DNA of 13,386 nt from an uncultured Clostridia bacterium (GTDB lineage: Bacteria > Bacillota > Clostridia > Oscillospirales > CAG-272): the NCBI GenBank assembly GCA_937914815.1, contig CALDMI010000037.1, positions 1 through 13,386 on the forward strand, in the 5' to 3' direction. The position numbers and the translations under genes are program-made. Position 1 is the stretch's first letter. Every line of letters begins with the position of its first letter. Positions 1-5,567 of the stretch are shown one piece after another. The notes beneath the pieces were generated by a model. The model made no database searches, was not told the origin of the DNA, and saw only the letters and a list, made by a program, of their open reading frames with translations.

Positions 1-11
1 TTGTATTTATG

Positions 12-48
12 TTATCAAATTCAAAGTTGTCAAAGATTGATTTGATAA
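12..48. repeat. Palindromic motif, copy A
   Basis: Arms TTATCAAAT (12-20) and ATTTGATAA (40-48) are exact inverted complements separated by 19 bases that include TTGTCAA. The geometry is the same as in copies B (1484-1522) and C (1555-1593). This copy lies past the 3' end of the ATPase gene, so it cannot be that gene's own promoter operator. It could belong to a further unit to the left of the window. Confidence 0.75.
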
Positions 49-60
49 TGTGGCAGGCGG
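23..60. repeat. 38-bp direct repeat, left copy
   Basis: This stretch is identical base for base to 1567-1604 and lies in the same orientation. The two copies bracket the ATPase gene, one just beyond its stop codon and one beyond its promoter. The copy contains TTGTCAA (TTGACA on the minus strand) and the right arm TTTGATAAT of the palindromic motif described separately, and it ends in GGCAGGCGG. That end resembles the leader and ribosome-binding region of the ATPase gene itself (GATAATGCAGGAGG on the minus strand). It may therefore be a duplicated gene-upstream region rather than a random target duplication. Confidence 0.9.
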
Positions 61-83
61 ATTAAAAACCTCTCGGCGTATAT

Positions 84-1469
84 TCATAGCATATCGTCAA
101 CCGGGATAAGGTGCACCAGAGGGTCATTCAGCGCGAGAATATCGTCGGCAAAGCCCGATTTTGAGAAGAGATATATATCGTAATAGTCCGCGGGGAAGAT
201 TGACGCGCTCTCTCTGACATGCTCGAGGACAGCGAGAGAAAGCTTTTTTGCGCGATACTTACATTCAACTATGAGCAGACGGTTACCCGCCTTTCCGATT
301 CCTCTTGCCAGACCGTCAAGCTCGACCGAGCGACCGAGTTTTGAATTATCGGCTTTATATCCCCGGATTATCTCGTATCCGTACCCGAGTTCTCCCTTTA
401 CATTTTTCTCTGTCAGATAGCTTATCGCCACATCTTCAAATGCGGTGGACACAAACAGGTTGATGTCGTCGTAGCTCTCGCGGTATATGAGCGTGCCCAT
501 GTCGAGCAGAATTTCTTCCTTATTGTCAAACACAAATCGATACCAGAAACGGATAAGATTATCGGATATTTCGTAGTAGTTCATCTTCTGGTTTCTGTTG
601 AATGACTCGCGCCTTTCGATTATCTCGTTATCCATGAGCCGGGGGAGATATGCGGCGACATAGTTCGACTCTTTTCCGATGTAGTCGGCAATTTCTTTGT
701 TGGTTCTCCGTCTGTGGGCGATTGCTTTCAGAATAGTATTGTAGGTGTTCTGGTCCTTTGACGCGCTCGGCAGAACCTTATCCGGGGCGTCGACAAGGTT
801 TCCGAAGCGGCTGAAAAGCAGGCTCGAAATATTCTCGTCAAAGCTTTTTGATTTATCTATCATTTCGAGATAGAAGGGATGTTCGCCGAATACAGCGAGG
901 TATTTTACCTTGTCATCCTTCGGGGCACCGTCAAGAAACGCGAGTGCATCGCTGTAAAGTAGTTTCCTGATGTTCATCTGAAATGTGCTACGCTGAAAAA
1001 GCGGTCCGCGCTTGTTTTTCAGGATGTTTTTCATAAACGATATTGTGCTCCCGGAGAGGATTAGCTTGATATCCGCGTCCTTGAATTTGTGGTCGATATT
1101 GAACTGAAGCTCGGATAGAAAGCCTCTGTCTGACTGGGCGATAAATGCGATCTCGTCGATTACGATTACAAATGGCTTTCCGTCGGCATATTTAAGTAAT
1201 GCGTCAAAGCCGTCGGAGTAGGTGGGATATATGAATGTATACGGAACTCCGAGCAGCCTGTTGATTTCCGCGGAAAATGCTGTCCGGTTGTCGAGCTCGC
1301 TTGATTCCTTTGCCTGAAAATAGAATGATGGCTTTCCCTCAATAAATTTTTTCAGAAGAGAGGTTTTTCCGATGCGGCGGGAGCCGTATACGACGCCCAT
1401 TTCAAATCGACCGGAGCCGAATCTTTTATTAAGTTCCGAAAGTTCTTCCTTGCGACCTATGAAGTTCAC
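84..1469 (-). CDS. DUF234-type AAA+ ATPase with PD-(D/E)XK-like C-terminus
   Basis: This is a 461-residue P-loop ATPase of the archaeal-type/DUF234 group. The Walker A motif is GSRRIGKTS (residues 29-37), Walker B is VIVIDE (101-106), and a sensor-like strand LILSGS follows (about 136-141). A winged-helix-like stretch covers roughly 243-290. The C-terminal part has the order E345, D385, then E402-x-K404 within LLIVECKYR, which fits a PD-(D/E)XK nuclease fold with its acidic and lysine residues intact. The start is GTG at 1467-1469 with GGAGG six bases upstream. These proteins are widespread and often multicopy, and their cellular role is poorly established; a DNA-related or mobile-element-like role is inferred. 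The gene is visibly more AT-rich than its neighbours and stands alone between two 38-bp direct repeats, which suggests acquisition or duplication as a unit. Its promoter is overlapped by repeated palindromes, so autoregulation is possible. Family assignment is firm; function is not. Confidence 0.9.
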   Translation of the reverse strand: MNFIGRKEELSELNKRFGSGRFEMGVVYGSRRIGKTSLLKKFIEGKPSFYFQAKESSELDNRTAFSAEINRLLGVPYTFIYPTYSDGFDALLKYADGKPFVIVIDEIAFIAQSDRGFLSELQFNIDHKFKDADIKLILSGSTISFMKNILKNKRGPLFQRSTFQMNIRKLLYSDALAFLDGAPKDDKVKYLAVFGEHPFYLEMIDKSKSFDENISSLLFSRFGNLVDAPDKVLPSASKDQNTYNTILKAIAHRRRTNKEIADYIGKESNYVAAYLPRLMDNEIIERRESFNRNQKMNYYEISDNLIRFWYRFVFDNKEEILLDMGTLIYRESYDDINLFVSTAFEDVAISYLTEKNVKGELGYGYEIIRGYKADNSKLGRSVELDGLARGIGKAGNRLLIVECKYRAKKLSLAVLEHVRESASIFPADYYDIYLFSKSGFADDILALNDPLVHLIPVDDML

Positions 1470-1483
1470 GGTTTGCCTCCTGC

Positions 1484-1522
1484 ATTATCAAATTTATAAT
1501 TGTCAACAATTCATTTGATAAT
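1484..1522. repeat. Palindromic motif, copy B (candidate operator)
   Basis: Arms ATTATCAAAT (1484-1493) and ATTTGATAAT (1513-1522) are perfect 10-base inverted complements with a 19-base spacer. Nested inside is a second inverted repeat, AATTGT-CA-ACAATT (1498-1511). The element directly abuts the -10 box of the ATPase promoter (1523-1528, minus strand) and spans the expected transcription start and leader up to the ribosome binding site. That is the usual place for a repressor operator. A role as operator is inferred from position and symmetry. Confidence 0.8.
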
Positions 1523-1551
1523 ATTATATCATATCCCGCGGCAATTGTAAA
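1523..1551 (-). promoter_or_regulatory. Promoter of the ATPase gene
   Basis: On the minus strand TTTACA (1546-1551) and TATAAT (1523-1528) are separated by 17 bases. A TGA directly before the -10 box makes an extended -10. Transcription would start near 1516, inside palindrome B. A second, weaker pair lies upstream on the same strand: TTGACA (1572-1577, inside the right direct repeat) and TATATT (1550-1555) with a 16-base spacer. Confidence 0.65.
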
Positions 1552-1554
1552 TAT

Positions 1555-1593
1555 ATTATCTGATAAAAAGTTGTCAAAGATTGATTTGATAAT
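1555..1593. repeat. Palindromic motif, copy C
   Basis: The left arm ATTATCTGAT (1555-1564) matches the consensus ATTATCAAAT at 8 of 10 positions. The right arm ATTTGATAAT (1584-1593) is perfect, and the spacer is again 19 bases with TTGTCAA inside. It overlaps the right direct repeat. Together with copy B it brackets the -35/-10 region of the ATPase promoter, so a repressor could bind on both sides. Confidence 0.7.
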
Positions 1594-1604
1594 GTGGCAG
1601 GCGG
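1567..1604. repeat. 38-bp direct repeat, right copy
   Basis: Identical to 23-60 and in the same orientation. It ends ten bases before the candidate forespore promoter of the germination gene, so it marks the boundary of the AT-rich ATPase unit with the neighbouring locus. Homologous recombination between the two copies would delete the ATPase gene cleanly and leave one repeat. Confidence 0.9.
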
Positions 1605-1613
1605 TGTGCCCCG

Positions 1614-1643
1614 TGAATAAAAAGCGGGTGCACGGATATAATG
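1614..1643 (+). promoter_or_regulatory. Candidate forespore (sigma-G/F-type) promoter for the germination gene
   Basis: TGAATA (1614-1619) exactly matches the known sigma-G -35 consensus, and 17 bases later comes TATAATG (1637-1643), a partial match to the sigma-G -10 CATACTA. The overlapping GGATATAATG (1634-1643) also fits the sigma-F -10 pattern GGNNANANTR. Forespore expression is what is known for GerA and SpoVA genes. A housekeeping reading of TATAAT cannot be excluded. Confidence 0.5.
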
Positions 1644-1701
1644 GCTTTATGGTTATATGATTTTACGGGTTTTCGGCTTTCGGAAAGTGCGGGAGGGCGG
1701 T

Positions 1702-3153
1702 ATGAAGATTTTTTCGGAGGATTACACTCTCAACGTCGAGCGGGTGGGACAGGAGATAGCGGTAAGCGACAACTTTGATATTATAGAACGGCAGATTCTC
1801 GGCTTCGGCGGTGAGATGACGCTGTTCTTTGTCGACGGGTTTGCAAAGGACGCCGAGATGCAGAAGTTAATGCAGTTTTTCGGCGGGCAGAAGGAGTGCC
1901 ACGGGGCAGAGGACTTTATAAAGAGGCTCCCGTATATCGAGGCTGACATATGCAAAAGCCCGACGGAATTTATACACGGGGTACTGTCCGGGCAGTGCGG
2001 AATACTTTCCGACAGATTCCCCGACCGCGCCGTTCTCCTTGATGTGAGGACATACCCCTCCCGCTCGGTCGGGGAGCCGGACAGCGACAGGGTAATGCAG
2101 GGGGCGCACGACGGCTTTGTCGAGACGCTCATAACAAATACTGCGCTGCTCCGCCGGAGGATCCGCGACCCGCGGCTCACAATGCGGCACTTCAACATCG
2201 GGGGCTCCTCCGGCACTGATGTAGTCCTCTGTTACATGCGCGGGGTGGCGGATGAGAATTATGTGAATATCGTGGCGGAGAAGCTCCGGAAGATAAAGCC
2301 GAAGTCGCTGACCCTCGGGTCACAGAGCCTCTCCGAATCGCTGATACGGACCGGGTGGTGGAACCCGTTTCCGAAGATACGGACGACCGAGAGACCGGAC
2401 ACCGGCGCGGCGCAGGTGCTGGAGGGAAGTATTCTTGTTATCTGCGACACATCGCCGCAGGTTATGATACTCCCGACATCCCTTCCGTACTATCTCCAAC
2501 AGACAGACGATTATTATTTCCCGCCGCTGACCGGCACATATCTGCGCCTTGTGCGGAGCTTTATTCTTATACTCTCGGTGCTTATAACCCCGCTGTGGTA
2601 CCTCCTCGTCGAAAATGCGGAGATACTGCCGGAGGCACTGTCCTTTTTAATTCCGGACAGCCCGGGCGCGATACCGCTGATATTACAGCTCTTTCTTACC
2701 GAGATAGCAATAGACGGGCTGAAAATTGCCTCCATGAACACGCCGGACATGCTCTCAAACTCGCTCTCGGTTGTCTCGGCTCTCATTCTCGGCGACTTCG
2801 CCGTCAATGTCGGCTGGATATGCGAGGATGTGATACTCTACATGGCGTTTGTCGCCATTGCAAACTTCGCACAGCAGAACAGGGAGCTCGGGTATGCGTT
2901 CAAGTTCTTCCGTATGATAATTCTCGCGCTCGTCTATCTTTTCGGCTTACCGGGATTTATCGGCGGGATAGTGCTCTTCTGCATTGCCGCGGCGTCAAAC
3001 TCCACTGTGATAGGTCCGCACAGCTACCTCTATCCGTTGCTCCCGTTCAACGGCAAGGCGCTCGCGAGGCTAGTGTTCCGGACGAAGAAAGCGGACTTCC
3101 GCGAGGAGGTCGGACTATCGCAGAGCGACGCACAGACACCCGACAAAAAATAA
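1702..3153 (+). CDS. GerA/SpoVAF-family spore germination protein
   Basis: This 483-residue protein belongs to the GerA family (the GerAA/SpoVAF subunit of nutrient germinant receptors and related spore inner-membrane complexes). The N-terminal soluble half has the family hallmark GFVETLITNTALLRRRIRDP and a following segment ending in GSILVICDTSP. The C-terminal half carries about five hydrophobic stretches (roughly residues 286-304, 323-343, 355-372, 376-390 and 402-434), as expected. ATG at 1702 is chosen over earlier in-frame starts because GGGAGG ends five bases upstream. No GerAB-like permease or GerAC-like lipoprotein gene follows and no spoVA genes are adjacent. It is therefore an orphan A-subunit, which favours a SpoVAF-like or stand-alone role over a complete germinant receptor operon. 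It is preceded by a forespore-type promoter and followed by a shared hairpin terminator. Family is sure; the ligand and partners are unknown. Confidence 0.9.
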   Translation: MKIFSEDYTLNVERVGQEIAVSDNFDIIERQILGFGGEMTLFFVDGFAKDAEMQKLMQFFGGQKECHGAEDFIKRLPYIEADICKSPTEFIHGVLSGQCGILSDRFPDRAVLLDVRTYPSRSVGEPDSDRVMQGAHDGFVETLITNTALLRRRIRDPRLTMRHFNIGGSSGTDVVLCYMRGVADENYVNIVAEKLRKIKPKSLTLGSQSLSESLIRTGWWNPFPKIRTTERPDTGAAQVLEGSILVICDTSPQVMILPTSLPYYLQQTDDYYFPPLTGTYLRLVRSFILILSVLITPLWYLLVENAEILPEALSFLIPDSPGAIPLILQLFLTEIAIDGLKIASMNTPDMLSNSLSVVSALILGDFAVNVGWICEDVILYMAFVAIANFAQQNRELGYAFKFFRMIILALVYLFGLPGFIGGIVLFCIAAASNSTVIGPHSYLYPLLPFNGKALARLVFRTKKADFREEVGLSQSDAQTPDKK

Positions 3154-3158
3154 AAAGC

Positions 3159-3199
3159 AGCCGCCCGTGTACAAAAATCCGGGACGGCTACTCTTTTAT
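3159..3199. terminator. Bidirectional terminator between the germination gene and lgt
   Basis: The arms at 3159-3167 (AGCCGCCCG) and 3180-3189 (CGGGACGGCT) form a nine-pair stem with one bulged base and a 12-base loop. On the plus strand CTCTTTTA follows. On the minus strand GCTTTTTATTTTTT follows, so it looks stronger for the minus-strand lgt transcript. It lies between two convergent genes. Confidence 0.75.
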
Positions 3200-3228
3200 A
3201 TGCTAACTTATATTTACAAACTATAGAA

Positions 3229-4044
3229 TTATTCTTTCTCCGGCGGGAGAGCGGCGAGCTCTGCCTCGCGCTTTGCGAGGAACTTCTTGCTGAGAAGATA
3301 GAGAACCACTCCGCCTATTACCATAAAGACAGACCAGAACTGCGAGGGGGAGAGGACGCCTATAAAGGAGCCGCGCGGGTCCCCGCGCAGATACTCTATA
3401 AGGAAGCGGAATATTCCGTAAGAGACAAGGTAGAGCGACATGTTGTGCTGATAGTGCTTCTTTAAGAGAAGGTAAGAGCAGACGCCGAACATTATGAAGA
3501 GGAACGCCGCCTCATAGAGCTGTGTCGGATGGACGGGAACCGAGAGGTTCGGGAACTTCACACCGAGGAAGGAGTCTGTCGGCTTGCCGTAGCAGCAGCC
3601 GGCGAAGAAGCAGCCTATTCTGCCGAAGGCATGGGCTATCAGAATACAGCAGGGGGTGAGTGACAGAATGTCTATCAGTCGCACGCGGGAGTAGTACTCG
3701 CGCGATTTCGGTATCGCGTAAAACACGACGAAATAGACGATGAGAAAGCACCCGGCACCGCCGAGCAGACCGCCGATAAAGGTTATCCCCTGTCCGACAT
3801 GGAAGCCGGCGGCGGGGTTCTGTATATAGTTGTAGAGCGCCTGCCAGAGTGCCGCCGCGCCAAATCCGACGGCTATCGCGGCTATCGCATTATAAAAGAC
3901 GAAGTCGGTGAGCTTCGGGGATATTTTAAGTATCTTTGAATATCCGTAGAGGACGGCGAAGCAGGCGAGTATACCGACGGCTATCATCACGCCGTACATG
4001 TATACCGAGAGCGAGCCTATTTTGATTATGGGATTCGGGAGCAT
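3229..4044 (-). CDS. lgt: Lgt-like prolipoprotein diacylglyceryl transferase
   Basis: This 271-residue polytopic membrane protein of the Lgt family would transfer diacylglycerol from phosphatidylglycerol to the lipobox cysteine of prolipoproteins. The sequence shows the N-terminal GSLSVYMYGVMIAVGI helix, GGLLGG (91-96), the Lgt signature region GRIGCFFAGCCYGK (141-154), HPTQLYE (172-178) and RGDPRG (220-225), with about seven hydrophobic segments. Two positions differ from the well-studied E. coli enzyme. The asparagine of GRIGN is cysteine (C145), and the histidine before GGL (E. coli H103) is isoleucine (I90); the arginines R142 and R220/R224 are retained. A cysteine-rich signature of this kind occurs in many Clostridia homologues, so it may be an active variant or a paralogue. 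ATG at 4044 has GGAGG eight bases upstream. It sits 37 bases behind the PHP phosphatase gene on the same strand and is probably co-transcribed with it. Confidence 0.85.
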   Translation of the reverse strand: MLPNPIIKIGSLSVYMYGVMIAVGILACFAVLYGYSKILKISPKLTDFVFYNAIAAIAVGFGAAALWQALYNYIQNPAAGFHVGQGITFIGGLLGGAGCFLIVYFVVFYAIPKSREYYSRVRLIDILSLTPCCILIAHAFGRIGCFFAGCCYGKPTDSFLGVKFPNLSVPVHPTQLYEAAFLFIMFGVCSYLLLKKHYQHNMSLYLVSYGIFRFLIEYLRGDPRGSFIGVLSPSQFWSVFMVIGGVVLYLLSKKFLAKREAELAALPPEKE

Positions 4045-4081
4045 TTTTCTTTCCTCCGTTTTTTGCTTTCGTACTCCGGGG

Positions 4082-4894
4082 TCACATCTCCGGGTAGGTT
4101 TTTTCTTTTGTTACGGGGTTTATAAGTGTGAGGCGGGTTATCGGAGTTATGCCGTAGCCTGCAAGGATTTTTTCGGCGCGGGCTACCTCTCCGGGGTCTG
4201 CGACCCTGCCGGGCGTATGCGCGTCACAGCCGAGGATAACGTCGACAGAGCCCTCGGATGCGACCTCCTCCCAGAATATCGGGTCGGGATAGTGCCTCTC
4301 GTCGACCATTCCGAAGAGGTTGAACTCGAGCGGGATCCCCGCCGCCTTTGCCGCGCGGATCATCCGGCGGTAGCATCCGCGGCGGAAGCCGGTGTCGGAG
4401 CCGACATAGTGCATGACATCGGGGTGTGCAATATAGCTGAAGCGCCCGGTGTCAATTGCCTCCTCGACAAGGTGAGTGTATGTGAGGAGACGGGACTTGT
4501 CCTCCGTCGGCTGAAAGGTGTCGAACACGCCGTCATCGGTCGGTGCGCCGGAATAGTGCTCGCCGAGAATGATATAGTCAATCGGATATTTTGAATATTC
4601 CTCAATCAGTCTGTCAAAGTAGCGTGGGAAATACTCGGTCTCAAAGCCGAGGGCTATCTCCATTCTCCCGCGGTACTCCTCCCGCACCTTCAGGACGGAT
4701 GAGACGTAGTCGCCTATTTCCGAGGGGTGCATGGCAAACTCGTTGTCCGGCATTCCTGCGGGGTAGAAGTACGGCGTGTGGTCGGAAAATCCGAGGACGC
4801 GGAGCCCGCGCCCAGCCGCCACGGCGGCATAGTCGCCGACATCTCCGTCCGCATGGTTACAGCGGTATGTGTGAGTGTGATAATTTGCTGTCAT
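4082..4894 (-). CDS. PHP-family histidinol-phosphatase-like protein
   Basis: This 270-residue metal-dependent phosphatase is of the PHP superfamily, closest in look to HisJ/HisK histidinol phosphatases, which convert histidinol phosphate to histidinol in histidine biosynthesis. Metal-binding motifs are visible in the expected order: YHTHTYRCNHADG at residues 5-17 (H6, H8, H14), SDHTP at 37-41, a GFETEY segment, GEHY, AHPD and finally GCDAHTPGRV. Length and order match the family. The start is fixed by an in-frame TAA nine bases upstream of ATG at 4894, yet there is no clear Shine-Dalgarno sequence. No other his genes are nearby, so a different phosphorylated substrate is possible. It lies between the HEPN-like gene (71 bases upstream, with a hairpin between) and lgt downstream. 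No independent promoter was recognised, which suggests read-through from upstream. Confidence 0.85.
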   Translation of the reverse strand: MTANYHTHTYRCNHADGDVGDYAAVAAGRGLRVLGFSDHTPYFYPAGMPDNEFAMHPSEIGDYVSSVLKVREEYRGRMEIALGFETEYFPRYFDRLIEEYSKYPIDYIILGEHYSGAPTDDGVFDTFQPTEDKSRLLTYTHLVEEAIDTGRFSYIAHPDVMHYVGSDTGFRRGCYRRMIRAAKAAGIPLEFNLFGMVDERHYPDPIFWEEVASEGSVDVILGCDAHTPGRVADPGEVARAEKILAGYGITPITRLTLINPVTKEKTYPEM

Positions 4895-4931
4895 TATGTA
4901 TTACGCTTTCATTTCGTTGATGTAAGCAATA

Positions 4932-4960
4932 AGGGACTGCCGTTTCGCGCGACAGCCCCT
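4932..4960 (-). terminator. Intercistronic hairpin after the HEPN-like gene
   Basis: Positions 4932-4942 and 4950-4960 form an 11-pair stem with a 7-base loop. Two of the pairs are G-U and form only in the minus-strand RNA (they are A-C mismatches on the plus strand), so the structure belongs to the minus-strand transcript. TTATTGCTT follows, a weak U-tract. It probably acts as a partial terminator or processing site between the HEPN-like gene and the phosphatase gene. Confidence 0.6.
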
Positions 4961-4965
4961 GTGTG

Positions 4966-5400
4966 TTATCTTAAAACAAAATACAGAACCACTGCCGCGA
5001 TTATCAGCAATATGAGCATTGCGAAGAATATTGCCTTCCTTGCACGGCGGCGGCGGGCATATCTTCTCGCGCGGCGGAGGTAGACGGAGAGAGGGTCGCG
5101 CCGCTTCGTCAGATCTTTCGAGAACTTGCGGAGCCACTTGACATCCTCTTTCGCGAGGTCGTCGCACTTACGCATTGAGCCGACCTCATGGGCGAACTTA
5201 TTACGGATATTGCGGTACTTGACAAGACGGGGGAGCACCTCGTCCCTGTTCGGGGCAAAGCGCGCGTTGTTCAGCCGGTTTATATACTCGGTGACTCCGC
5301 CGGAGCCGACGCCGAATTTGTCGGAGCAAGCCTTATCGACCGCAAGGTAGCAATCGAGGAAATTCTCATTCAGTCGGTTTCTCATAAAAGCGCCGCTCAT
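4966..5400 (-). CDS. Small tail-anchored protein with HEPN-like RNxxxH motif
   Basis: I do not recognise this 144-residue protein with certainty. The N-terminal 100 residues are soluble and helical in character and contain NIRNKFAHE (residues 64-72). R66-N67-x3-H71 fits the R-x4-6-H motif with a following N that is typical of HEPN-fold proteins, many of which are RNases or nucleic-acid-associated. A very basic linker (about 109-122, mostly R and K) is followed by one hydrophobic segment (about 123-143) at the extreme C-terminus, which would anchor the soluble domain to the cytosolic face of the membrane. ATG at 5400 is the longest start. A second ATG at 5385 (residue 6) is possible, and AAAGG lies awkwardly for both. 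It has its own promoter at 5425-5453. No MNT nucleotidyltransferase partner or obvious antitoxin is adjacent, so a toxin role is not supported. The gene is real (clear promoter, hairpin downstream); the HEPN link is an inference from one motif. Confidence 0.75.
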   Translation of the reverse strand: MSGAFMRNRLNENFLDCYLAVDKACSDKFGVGSGGVTEYINRLNNARFAPNRDEVLPRLVKYRNIRNKFAHEVGSMRKCDDLAKEDVKWLRKFSKDLTKRRDPLSVYLRRARRYARRRRARKAIFFAMLILLIIAAVVLYFVLR

Positions 5401-5424
5401 CCTTTCTTTTTCACTGTACCATAT

Positions 5425-5453
5425 ATTTTACTACACTAAGTATATTTTTTCAA
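5425..5453 (-). promoter_or_regulatory. Promoter of the HEPN-like gene
   Basis: On the minus strand TTGAAA (5448-5453) and TAAAAT (5425-5430) are separated by 17 bases. Transcription would start near 5418, giving a leader of only about 18 bases to the ATG at 5400, or about 33 bases to the alternative ATG at 5385. Confidence 0.6.
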
Positions 5454-5480
5454 GTAGAAAAGCAAAAAAATCTTTCGTCA

Positions 5481-5509
5481 TTACATTTTTTACATTTGGT
5501 TTATATATT
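5481..5509 (+). promoter_or_regulatory. Promoter of the first GH78 gene
   Basis: TTACAT (5481-5486) and TATATT (5504-5509) are separated by 17 bases. The expected start is near 5516. It is divergent from the HEPN-like gene promoter, with the two -35 boxes about 27 bases apart. Confidence 0.6.
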
Positions 5510-5515
5510 GCATTC

Positions 5516-5525
5516 CCCGCGCGGG
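5516..5525. promoter_or_regulatory. Perfect 10-bp GC palindrome at the transcription start
   Basis: CCCGCGCGGG is a perfect palindrome placed at about +1 to +10 of the GH78 promoter, in an otherwise AT-rich intergenic stretch. The position suits a repressor site, but the element is short and no second copy was found beside it. In RNA it could form only a very tight hairpin. Confidence 0.35.
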
Positions 5526-5567
5526 TATGTTAGAATTAAGAAAATACGATTTACCGGAGGAAAATAT

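Noticed and set aside
23..1604. Insertion sequence with terminal repeats
   Set aside because: The flanking repeats are direct, 38 bases long and resemble the gene leader. There is no transposase and no terminal inverted repeat pair at the element ends.
23..1604. CRISPR array
   Set aside because: Only two exact repeat copies exist and they are separated by a 1.4-kb gene, with no regular spacers.
2355..3206. Plus-strand open frame in another phase of the germination gene
   Set aside because: Low-complexity arginine-rich product with no start signals; it overlaps the membrane-domain coding region of the GerA-family gene.
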